Part shown: positions 32,673 to 40,615 of the stretch, in pieces
Position numbering within the stretch: position 1 is the stretch's first letter
Layout of the letters: each line of letters starts with the position of its first letter
Source of the DNA: JBEKSX01 sp049516635
GTDB lineage: Bacteria > Bacteroidota > Ignavibacteria > Tepidaquicellales > OLB5
Reading direction: 5' to 3'
Assembly (NCBI GenBank): GCA_049516635.1
Contig: JBEKSX010000010.1
Coordinates: 10,331-74,330 of the forward strand
DNA: 64,000 bases
The notes under the pieces: generated by a model
Told to the model about the DNA's origin: nothing
Seen by the model: the letters and a program-made list of their open reading frames with translations, nothing else
The model's database searches: none
Translations under genes and position numbers: made by a program

Positions 32673-34052
32673 ATGAAGTCGAAAAAACCTATTCTATTTA
32701 TTTTAATTTTGTGTTTCATATTACGATTATCTTTCTTTCTTGCGGTTCAGTACAGGAATACCGATTATCAACAACAATTCATCAAAGGGGATGCTCTCGA
32801 ATACCATATACTGGCAAGCAACTTGGTAAATTACCATCAGTTTTCTTCTGAAAAAGATGGTCCCCCCAATACCTATCGTACACCGGGTTACCCCTTATTT
32901 ATAAGCATTTTTTACTTAATATTCGGGCCTCAACCATGGGTTGTCTTATTTGTTCAAATTATCGTAGATACAATTACATGCCTTTTTGTTTATCTTATTG
33001 GTGAATCGATGCTGAGTAAGCGTGCCGGTTTATTTTCATCATTTTTTTATGCTCTTGATCCTTCTGCCATCCTACATACGTCCACGCTATTGAGTGATAT
33101 ATTATTCGTTTTTTTCATTTTACTTTCAATTTATTTCTTTTCAAAGCTGATAAAAGGAAAAGATGAAAAAGAATATTTAATACCTCTAATTCTTTCAAGT
33201 ATATTTATAGCAATCGCAACATTGATAAGACCAATCACTATTTATTTGCCTATTTTATTGATACTATTCCTACTTATATATTTTAAAGGAAAAATAAAAT
33301 ACGCTTTTAAATTAGTTCTGATTTTCCTTGTAATATTTATCTTAACGCTCTCTCCCTGGATGATTCGAAATGCTATTATTTTCGGATCTTATTCTCTGTC
33401 ATCTTCCAGTACAAAGAGCCTAATAGAAATGTATGTTCCCCCATTTGAAATGGAAAAGAGGAATCAGCCTTATGAAACTGTAACATCTTCATTAATGAAT
33501 GAAGCAGATTCATTAATGTTGAAAGATGGGTATAATCCGTACAAAATGGATGAATTCCAAAAATCACCCTATTGGAAAAAAGTAGCATTAAAACATATTG
33601 CAGAGAATCCTATCCTTTTCTTAAAACATTACGCAATTGGAACCATCCACTATTTTGTCAATCTTGGAACTAGAGGATATTCAGATATGCTTAATCTGGA
33701 GGTTAAGACGAAGGATTTTGATATTAAGGGAAAACCGAATCCTTTAGAGACTATAAAACTCTGGTTTGCAAAAAAGTCTCTTACCGAAATATTGATCGGT
33801 ATTTTTATTTCTTTGTTCTTGTTAGTATCTTATTCAGGGTTATTAGCCGGACTTATTATGGGATGGAAAAAATATAATAAAGCTTACCTTGTCTTATGTT
33901 TATTAATGGTTTTTTATTTCGTTCTCACTACCGGACCGCAAGGACTGGAAAGGTACAGATTACCTTCAATACCATTCTATCTGACTTTCACTTCTTTAGG
34001 AATCATTTATATAATTGATAGGTTCAAATCAAAATCCATTCATAAAAACTAA
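32673..34052 (+). CDS. GT39/ArnT-like lipid-linked glycosyltransferase
   Basis: The 459-residue polytopic membrane protein has an N-terminal helix followed by FIKGDALEYHILASNLV with the conserved acidic residue, then TYRTPGYPLFISIFYLIFG, as in dolichyl-phosphate mannosyltransferases and ArnT-type glycosyltransferases that use a polyprenyl-phosphate sugar. About ten further helices follow, with SPWMIRNAIIF in the middle and TTGPQGLERYRLPSIPFY near the C-terminus. It acts in the inner membrane with its active site outside. It converges on galE with only 5 bases between and is not in that operon; acceptor unknown. Confidence 0.85.
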   Translation: MKSKKPILFILILCFILRLSFFLAVQYRNTDYQQQFIKGDALEYHILASNLVNYHQFSSEKDGPPNTYRTPGYPLFISIFYLIFGPQPWVVLFVQIIVDTITCLFVYLIGESMLSKRAGLFSSFFYALDPSAILHTSTLLSDILFVFFILLSIYFFSKLIKGKDEKEYLIPLILSSIFIAIATLIRPITIYLPILLILFLLIYFKGKIKYAFKLVLIFLVIFILTLSPWMIRNAIIFGSYSLSSSSTKSLIEMYVPPFEMEKRNQPYETVTSSLMNEADSLMLKDGYNPYKMDEFQKSPYWKKVALKHIAENPILFLKHYAIGTIHYFVNLGTRGYSDMLNLEVKTKDFDIKGKPNPLETIKLWFAKKSLTEILIGIFISLFLLVSYSGLLAGLIMGWKKYNKAYLVLCLLMVFYFVLTTGPQGLERYRLPSIPFYLTFTSLGIIYIIDRFKSKSIHKN

Positions 34053-34057
34053 GATAA

Positions 34058-35035
34058 TTATGAGTTTATCTTGATGAAGAAGTTAAAAGCGGTTCTAACC
34101 ATATCTTCTAATTTCGTATATTTCGGTTTCCAATTCAATAAATTCATTGCCCTGGTCGGATCAGCTACAAGTATACCAGGGTCCCCCTTTCTTCTTGATG
34201 TCACCTGTACGTTAAATTCGATACCTGATACTTCTTTTACAGCCTTTACTACTTGATGTACGGTAAATCCTTTTCCTATTCCTAGATTTAATCGTTCACA
34301 AATAGGATTTTCTAAAAAATAAAGTCCTGCTATGTGTGCATCCACTAGATCGTTCACATGGATATAATCTCGTACACCGCTTCCATCGATTGTATTATAA
34401 TTATTTCCATAAATATAGAAAGTGTCTCTTTTCCCCAGAGCTGTGAGTATCGCCGATGGAATAGCATGAGATTCTACCTTATGCCGCTCCCCTAACTCAC
34501 CTTCAGGATCTGCACCAGCAGCACAGAAATACCGAAAAGAAAGGGAATTTAAATGATATGCTTCGTAATACCATTTAAGTAATTCTTCGATTATCAATTT
34601 TGTATGACCGTAAGGATTTTTAGGTAAAGTAGGATGATTTTCATCTATCATTTCCATTATAGGTTCACCATAAACTGAAGCTGAAGAAGAAAAAATAATT
34701 TTGCCAACACTATACTCGAGCATACATTCAAGAAGATTAATAGTACCGATGACATTATTTTCATAATATTTATGAGGTGAAACAACCGAATCCGGTACGT
34801 TTGCATAAGCGGCAAAGTGTATTACTGAATCTACTTTTTCTTGATGAAAAATCTTTTTGAGAGCCTGCTTATCTCTTAAGTCACACTGGTAAAACTTATC
34901 CGTTAAAACAGCATCTCGGAAACCTTCTTCGAGGTTATCTATAACAATAACATCACCTGATGCATACTTTTTGAGGAGTTCCTTAACACAGTGACTTCCT
35001 ATATAACCTGCCCCGCCTGTAACTAAAATTTTCAT
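34058..35035 (-). CDS. galE: UDP-glucose 4-epimerase
   Basis: The 325-residue extended short-chain dehydrogenase has TGGAGYIGSH (NAD motif) at residues 6-15, VIHFAAYANVPDS, SSSASVYGEP with the catalytic serine, and NPYGHTK with tyrosine and lysine. RDYIHVNDLVDAH and LNLGIGKGFTVHQVVKA are typical of GalE. It interconverts UDP-glucose and UDP-galactose in the cytoplasm. It is the last gene of a leftward sugar cluster, overlapping the GT2 gene by 4 bases (35032-35035), so it likely supplies UDP-galactose or a related sugar for that glycosyltransferase. Confidence 0.93.
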   Translation of the reverse strand: MKILVTGGAGYIGSHCVKELLKKYASGDVIVIDNLEEGFRDAVLTDKFYQCDLRDKQALKKIFHQEKVDSVIHFAAYANVPDSVVSPHKYYENNVIGTINLLECMLEYSVGKIIFSSSASVYGEPIMEMIDENHPTLPKNPYGHTKLIIEELLKWYYEAYHLNSLSFRYFCAAGADPEGELGERHKVESHAIPSAILTALGKRDTFYIYGNNYNTIDGSGVRDYIHVNDLVDAHIAGLYFLENPICERLNLGIGKGFTVHQVVKAVKEVSGIEFNVQVTSRRKGDPGILVADPTRAMNLLNWKPKYTKLEDMVRTAFNFFIKINS

Positions 35036-36171
35036 TTCATATCCTTATTAAACAAATAAAAAACAAAACTGAAAAAGACAATTTGGATACCCGATATTAA
35101 AAAAAATATACTATAAATCACGAGTTTTACTTCATTAAAAGTTATAGCGGATACCTTTAACCAATGGAAAAAAATATACAACAGTAAAGCAAATCCCGCA
35201 ATTGATAATAGCATACTCGTAATTATTCCCTTTTCAAAAGAAAATTTCGATTTGAACCAATTGCTAATCTTATTCTTCTTAAACTTGCTCAAATATGAAA
35301 AATTCTGCACTAATATCCCCATTTGAATAATAAACGTGGAAATAATCGTAAGGATCAATCCGAGAAACATATAGAATGTTCCGAAATATTCACTTCCGAT
35401 CATAATACCGCCTCTTATCTGTGAAATAAGAATAATGAAACCCAGCAGCCATAAAACGAAACCCAGTTTTAGAAACAAAGTCTCAGATGCCAGCATCCAA
35501 ATAGTTTTCATATTTTCCCATCCCGCTCGCCACGGTGTAAGATGGGGTTTTCGACCTTTCTGATCAGGGAATAAGCTGACAGGTACTTCGGTAATTTTCA
35601 ATCCTGCAAGTTTAGCTTTAACTACCATTTCAGATGCATACTCCCAGCCAAGTGAATCAATCCCAATAATTTTTAAAGCATTGAGAGTAATCGCTCTCAA
35701 TCCAGAATTGCAGTCAGAAATTCCAGTCTTATAAAAGGTATTAATAAAAAATGTAAGAAGCGGAGTTCCTATATACCTGTTCTTCCATGGCATTGCCCCT
35801 TTGTGTATGTTACCTTTCAACCTTGTACCCATAACAAAATCAAAGCCGCTATCGAGTTTATTAATAAACCTATCCAATTCCATAAAGTCGTACGTACCAT
35901 CCGAATCACCCATCACAACATAATCTCCACGGATCAGCTCTATGCTACGCATGTATTGGTAACCCAGACCTACTTTCGGAACAATATGTACCTTCGCTCC
36001 AAGTTCTTTTGCAATATCTACGGTTCTGTCTGTGGAAGAAGCATCTATTAAAAGGATTTCACCGTTTACATTATGCTTCTCAAAAGATTCTTTAACTCTT
36101 CTAATCGTATCACCTACAGTTAATTCTTCATTCAGGGAGGGCAAAACTACTGAAACGAATTTTTCAGGCAT
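35032..36171 (-). CDS. GT2 glycosyltransferase with C-terminal membrane domain
   Basis: The 379-residue protein starts with a GT-A domain (residues 1-215): VSVVLPSLNEE, VNGEILLIDASSTDRT, then VVMGDSDGTYDFMEL with the DxD metal site, and DCNSGLRAI. This is the dolichol-phosphate-mannose/glucose synthase pattern (polyprenyl-phosphate glycosyltransferase). Residues 230-375 contain four hydrophobic segments, anchoring it in the inner membrane. It probably charges a lipid carrier with a sugar, possibly for the GT39 enzyme encoded nearby. It abuts the methyltransferase gene directly (0-base gap) and overlaps galE by 4. Confidence 0.88.
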   Translation of the reverse strand: MPEKFVSVVLPSLNEELTVGDTIRRVKESFEKHNVNGEILLIDASSTDRTVDIAKELGAKVHIVPKVGLGYQYMRSIELIRGDYVVMGDSDGTYDFMELDRFINKLDSGFDFVMGTRLKGNIHKGAMPWKNRYIGTPLLTFFINTFYKTGISDCNSGLRAITLNALKIIGIDSLGWEYASEMVVKAKLAGLKITEVPVSLFPDQKGRKPHLTPWRAGWENMKTIWMLASETLFLKLGFVLWLLGFIILISQIRGGIMIGSEYFGTFYMFLGLILTIISTFIIQMGILVQNFSYLSKFKKNKISNWFKSKFSFEKGIITSMLLSIAGFALLLYIFFHWLKVSAITFNEVKLVIYSIFFLISGIQIVFFSFVFYLFNKDMK

Positions 36172-36924
36172 TTATACTAATTCCTTTCGAGCTGTAATAA
36201 ATATTTGAGGGCCTAATTTTTTAGACCTCGGGGTTAGTAAGAATAGCAAAAATGTAAGGTTAAATAAACATTTTCCCAAAAAAGATTTACCTCGTTCCCC
36301 TTTATGAAATTCTTTGCTAATATGCTCATTCTTCTCATATATCCATTTTTGCATATTATAAAACGGATATCCTTTTTTGAATGCGCATATCGTTCGTAAT
36401 CCGATTTTGTTAAATTCTTTTTCCAGATTCTCTAATTCAAAATGGTGCAGGTGTCCATTGTCCTTATCACTTTGATAAATTTTCCCGGACTGAGTAGTCA
36501 GTATCAGATATCCATTGTCATTTAATAGACTTGATAAATTAATTAAAGCGGTCTGCCAATTAATTAAATGCTCTATGACTTCACTGCATATTACTACATC
36601 AAATGTATGCTTATAATCTAAAATATTTTTCGAAATATCTAGTTGATCAAATTTAATACCTTCATATTTTATCGAATTCAATTCAATAACCTTTTTTGAT
36701 AAATCCAAACCCCATAATTTTTTACCGGGATAACTATTTTTAATAAGATGGACGAGGTATCCATCACCACAACCTACATCTGCAGATGAAACAAAATCTA
36801 TTTTTTTTAACTGCCTTAAGATGAATCTATTTCTCAGTTTCACCGAAGGGTGCTGAGAATGAGTAACATATTCATCCCAGTAATTTTCATAATACAATTT
36901 ATTCTTTATGAAGGATTCGAGCAA
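36172..36924 (-). CDS. Class I SAM-dependent methyltransferase of the sugar cluster
   Basis: The 250-residue protein has SAM motif I SADVGCGDGYLVHLI near residue 46, LWGLDLSKKVIELN as motif II and FDVVICSEVIEHLINWQTAL as the motif with E-V-I-E-H-L. A C-terminal hydrophobic segment (CLFNLTFLLFLLTPRS, near residue 225) suggests membrane association. It is the middle gene of the operon and ends where the GT2 start codon begins. It may methylate a lipid-linked sugar or quinone-like intermediate; the substrate is unknown. Confidence 0.8.
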   Translation of the reverse strand: MLESFIKNKLYYENYWDEYVTHSQHPSVKLRNRFILRQLKKIDFVSSADVGCGDGYLVHLIKNSYPGKKLWGLDLSKKVIELNSIKYEGIKFDQLDISKNILDYKHTFDVVICSEVIEHLINWQTALINLSSLLNDNGYLILTTQSGKIYQSDKDNGHLHHFELENLEKEFNKIGLRTICAFKKGYPFYNMQKWIYEKNEHISKEFHKGERGKSFLGKCLFNLTFLLFLLTPRSKKLGPQIFITARKELV

Positions 36925-36972
36925 TTGTTCTTATTATTTGTTTCAATTTCAACTCTTTCAACTACAACTTAA

Positions 36973-37848
36973 TTATTGATTAAGTGTATTTGTATCGAAA
37001 TCTCTGAATAAAATACCAGATGTCATAATATATTCAAGATCAGCATCAGGATCCTGGTTAACCAGACTAATCAAACTGTCACTTCTAAAACCTAACTTCA
37101 CATGAAGTAGCTCTGCAAATTTCAATATTATCCAAATAATTTGCCATGGAAAAGGAATAAAAATACTATTACTCCCTATCGAGGAAGCTATAACCTTAAG
37201 AATATCCCTGAAAGTTTTATATTGGGGGTATGCTGCAATAATCGGTTTAGCATAGCTCGAACCATTATTGCACAAATTTAGAATAAGTTTGCACAAATCT
37301 TCTTGATGAATAAGATAAAGTTTCTGATGTCCCAAGCCGATAAGAGGAATAACGGGAGATATAGAAATCATTTTACTTAGAGAACCTACCATACCCCGTG
37401 CATTTTTTCCAAATATTAACCCGGGGCGTATAACAACTGCTCCGTGTTTTAACGCCCTTTCCTCGATGCAAAGTTTAGACTTTCCATATAGTGATTTACA
37501 GCCACAAAAGGCACTCATTGAAGAAATATAGATAATATTTCCGACCCCAGCTGCTTTCGCAACTGAAAATAATTTTTCGGAACCGAGCACATTGACGTTA
37601 TAGATATCTCTCCAATTTATGTAAGTAAAATCAAATGCACAGTGAATGAGAATATTAATTTTATTGAAAATAGCTTGATTCAAATCACCCTCAAGCGAAA
37701 AAGGAAAAGAATCTTCATTAATATCTTTTATATCGTGTCTGTATTCATATACTTTATAACCACTTTTTCTCAAATAGTTCTTGATTGAAGTTCCCAAGTA
37801 GCCATTCGCTCCTGTTATCCCAAAGATAAGGTTTTTATCAACCACCAT
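36973..37848 (-). CDS. NAD(P)-dependent epimerase/dehydratase-family protein
   Basis: The 291-residue extended SDR enzyme has the nucleotide-binding FGITGANGYLGTSI (residues 9-22), NVNVLGSEKLFSVAKAAG, IYISSMSAF with the serine, and YGKSK with tyrosine and lysine. GLIFGKNARGMVG follows. It probably acts on an NDP-sugar or reduces a ketone on a precursor, and its first codons overlap the end of the GMC oxidoreductase gene (37838-37848). That overlap suggests coupled oxidation and reduction or epimerisation steps. Confidence 0.85.
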   Translation of the reverse strand: MVVDKNLIFGITGANGYLGTSIKNYLRKSGYKVYEYRHDIKDINEDSFPFSLEGDLNQAIFNKINILIHCAFDFTYINWRDIYNVNVLGSEKLFSVAKAAGVGNIIYISSMSAFCGCKSLYGKSKLCIEERALKHGAVVIRPGLIFGKNARGMVGSLSKMISISPVIPLIGLGHQKLYLIHQEDLCKLILNLCNNGSSYAKPIIAAYPQYKTFRDILKVIASSIGSNSIFIPFPWQIIWIILKFAELLHVKLGFRSDSLISLVNQDPDADLEYIMTSGILFRDFDTNTLNQ

Positions 37849-39445
37849 AGTGTATAATATTTTTTACACTTTCTGTTGCAATCCTATGCGAGTTTGCCAT
37901 TACACTTAAAGTTATCGTCGTAGCAGGTATACTGGGAAATACACTTGCGTCAACTATGTGCAATAACTTATAACCAAAAGGTCTGCCAAGCAAGTCCGAT
38001 TGATATTTCAAAGGATTTTTGCTCATAGGAAAAGTTCCTCCCGAATGAAACCCTTTTCCAGGTTGCGCAATTCTAAGTAAAAACCTCAATGGTATTGCTC
38101 GTATATATTTTTTATTAACAGATAATTTTTTCAGTATTTTATTTATTGTATTCTTGACAGAATCATTTCTTATTGACGAGATAATCAATTCATTTTTTAT
38201 TTCCCCGTTAACTTGTTTTAATTTTATAGAAATCCGAGAAGAATAATCAGAGTGCAAAAAACCCTGTACTATCATTAATCTTGTTAGAAATTTACTTATT
38301 GGCAACTCGAAAAATCTATACGTGCGACCCAATACTTTTTCAACGGCTCTTTTATAAAGATCATTGTAAGTATATACCTGCAAATGGATAGTTCTATTGC
38401 TTATGAGATTGTCAAGAATTTCCATATATAGTTGTGCTAGCGTATGAAGGTCTTCCTTGACTGGGTTGCCATAACCCTTATATCTTAATAAGGGAAAGAT
38501 GAAATATTGACTATCCTTCATCTTAATCTCCTCATCGTATTCTTTCATCGATTCCAAGATAATTTTTGCAGTAGGAATTACTCCACAAGCTAAATATACG
38601 CGCTCCCCTACGAATATTAGTTCTTGACCTGAGGTGGACGATACTGCAAGAACTCTAATAAAATTCTTTTCTTCAATTATTTTATAAACATAAACATTAT
38701 TTATATAATGAAAATTATTATATTTTTGAAGTTCACTTAATGTCGAGATACTGGAATAAATCAATCGATAAGGACATCCATACATACATAATCCGCAGTA
38801 AACACATCCATAATTCCCATTTTGTTTTCCGGAACGTACAGCAAGTCGTGAGTAACCAAATTTGAATCCAGCAGAATGTAACTTATTCTTATTCTTAATT
38901 AAATCTTCATAAAGAAATCCTGCTTGTTTGCTTGGTTTTAGAAATTCATAATCCGATTTATATATAGGGAACTGATTTTCTAATTCATCTTTATTGGCAG
39001 AAATATTTAAAAAAGAAAGAACGGATTCATAATGAGGTTTAAAATCTTCGACTCCTATGGGCCAATCCGATATATCTTCCTGAATGTAAGGCAATATAGC
39101 AGCCCCCCAAACGTTGCTGAATCCCCCCATGGCCAATGACGGTAATAAATCAACATTGTCGATCTTCATATTCATAAAATCGTTATCAATTCTATATGGA
39201 AAATCTGATCCGTATATATACTTATTCGAAACACCTCTTGAACTGGCCTCCATATTTTCTTTAAGATGATCTATATCTTTTTTTCCCCAGTCCTGATGAT
39301 CTGTTCTGCCCATTCTCTCGACAACAGCTTTACGTTCAGTTTCTATCTCCAAACCATAATCGAGCATTGTCACATTTAATCCTTTCTTAACTAAAGCCAT
39401 TGCACATGAAATGCCTGCCGGTCCAGAGCCAATAATATAGTACAT
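37838..39445 (-). CDS. GMC-family FAD oxidoreductase with a ferredoxin-like Cys motif
   Basis: The 535-residue protein opens with a Rossmann FAD motif (IIGSGPAGISCAMALVKKG, residues 4-22) and ends with FHSGGTFPMS (catalytic histidine region) and HIVDASVFPSIPATTITL, the GMC C-terminal domain. In the middle, C214, C217, C220 and C224 with P225 form CxxCxxCxxxCP (CVYCGLCMYGCP), the ligand arrangement of a [4Fe-4S] ferredoxin. I recall similar Cys-rich insertions in some GMC enzymes, and cluster binding is not established. It is the first gene of the leftward sugar cluster, with a possible -10 (TATAAT) at 39471-39466. It probably oxidises a sugar or alcohol hydroxyl. Confidence 0.85.
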   Translation of the reverse strand: MYYIIGSGPAGISCAMALVKKGLNVTMLDYGLEIETERKAVVERMGRTDHQDWGKKDIDHLKENMEASSRGVSNKYIYGSDFPYRIDNDFMNMKIDNVDLLPSLAMGGFSNVWGAAILPYIQEDISDWPIGVEDFKPHYESVLSFLNISANKDELENQFPIYKSDYEFLKPSKQAGFLYEDLIKNKNKLHSAGFKFGYSRLAVRSGKQNGNYGCVYCGLCMYGCPYRLIYSSISTLSELQKYNNFHYINNVYVYKIIEEKNFIRVLAVSSTSGQELIFVGERVYLACGVIPTAKIILESMKEYDEEIKMKDSQYFIFPLLRYKGYGNPVKEDLHTLAQLYMEILDNLISNRTIHLQVYTYNDLYKRAVEKVLGRTYRFFELPISKFLTRLMIVQGFLHSDYSSRISIKLKQVNGEIKNELIISSIRNDSVKNTINKILKKLSVNKKYIRAIPLRFLLRIAQPGKGFHSGGTFPMSKNPLKYQSDLLGRPFGYKLLHIVDASVFPSIPATTITLSVMANSHRIATESVKNIIHYGG

Positions 39446-39663
39446 CTAAGGTATTCTGTTAAATTATTATACCGAATTTATTTACTGAATCAGTTGGAAA
39501 CTAAATCCTGAGGAATTCTTTAAAATTATCTATTTTTCCAAAAATCCCAATTATTAATATCAATTATAATGATTAAATAAAAAATGATTAATTTTAGCCA
39601 ATATTGTGAACTTACAAGGTTTCCAAATACATACATTATTATTAATTCTCTCTACTTCACCTC

Positions 39664-39705
39664 TTGACAAATCAAAGTCAATATATTATATTGCTGTAGC
39701 TTTGA
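39664..39705 (+). promoter_or_regulatory. TrmB-gene promoter with inverted-repeat operator candidate
   Basis: TTGACA (39664-39669) and TATATT (39687-39692) are spaced by 17 bases, 25 bases before the start at 39718. The inverted repeat TCAAAG (39672-39677) / CTTTGA (39700-39705) brackets the -10 element. The site is in the intergenic region shared with the GMC gene, so a bound regulator could control both directions. Confidence 0.55.
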
Positions 39706-39717
39706 ACTACTGCAATA

Positions 39718-40578
39718 ATGGGGAATACTAAATTAATAGAAAAACTCAGATCATTGGGTTTCAAGGAATACGAGGCAAGGGTATTCCTTGTTATGCTAAA
39801 AGGTAACCCCATGAGTGCTTCTGAAATTGCCAAAGAAGCAAAGATCATCCGTAATTCTATCTACGATATATTAAAGTTTTTCGTTGAAAAAGGATATTGC
39901 AACGAGATAGAAACGAACACAATCCTCAATTACCAGATCATAGACCCGAAATTTATCCTCGATAAGATTGAACGAAATTATCATAATTCGTTCAAAACAA
40001 ACATATCAAATCTCAAAGATACATTTACGGAACTTCAGTCCATCTACCAAGCAAAACCTGAATTAAAAAATGATAAAGAAATTAACATTGAGCTTATCAG
40101 AGGCTTTAATGCAAATCGCGTTTCAAAATATCTCGATATATTTAAATCATCACGATATGAAATACTCGGTATGTATACCTTCAATGGTGTGGTATCCGAA
40201 ACACTCGATGAAACAGCACGAAAATTTATTAAGAATGGCGGTGTCATTCGCTCGGTCTACCAGGCTAACCTTTCATTCAAGACAATAGTTAATGGAAAAG
40301 CAGTTCCTGCATCACACGATGATTTGATCCGAGTATGCGAGTCTTTTGAAAAATACGGCGAACAGGTCAGACTGTCACAAACAAAAATCCCTAACATAAC
40401 GATTTTCGACAAGCAGAAAATTTACATCAATATAAATGATAAGAGCCTGCCTGCACATAAAAGGGCGGATCTCATTATAGATAATCCGGACTTTGCAATA
40501 CATATTGTAGACTTATTTAATTTTTACTGGAACAGCGGATTGACAGTTGAAGAATACAAAAAAATTAATAAAACTTAA
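39718..40578 (+). CDS. TrmB-family transcriptional regulator
   Basis: The 286-residue protein has an N-terminal winged helix (residues about 5-75) with LRSLGFKEYEARVFLVMLKG and SASEIAKEAKIIRNSIYDILKFFVEKGY, the TrmB N-terminal pattern, followed by a coiled linker (NISNLKDTFTELQSIYQ) and a C-terminal ligand domain of PLD-like form (RYEILGMYTFNG, NGGVIRSVYQ). TrmB regulators sense sugars, mainly in Archaea, and also occur in some bacteria. It diverges from the GMC/epimerase/GT2 cluster, and a repeat at its promoter suggests autoregulation and control of the cluster. Confidence 0.85.
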   Translation: MGNTKLIEKLRSLGFKEYEARVFLVMLKGNPMSASEIAKEAKIIRNSIYDILKFFVEKGYCNEIETNTILNYQIIDPKFILDKIERNYHNSFKTNISNLKDTFTELQSIYQAKPELKNDKEINIELIRGFNANRVSKYLDIFKSSRYEILGMYTFNGVVSETLDETARKFIKNGGVIRSVYQANLSFKTIVNGKAVPASHDDLIRVCESFEKYGEQVRLSQTKIPNITIFDKQKIYININDKSLPAHKRADLIIDNPDFAIHIVDLFNFYWNSGLTVEEYKKINKT

Positions 40579-40615
40579 TTTAGCCGAATACAATACATCG
40601 AAAGTGAGCAATTAA

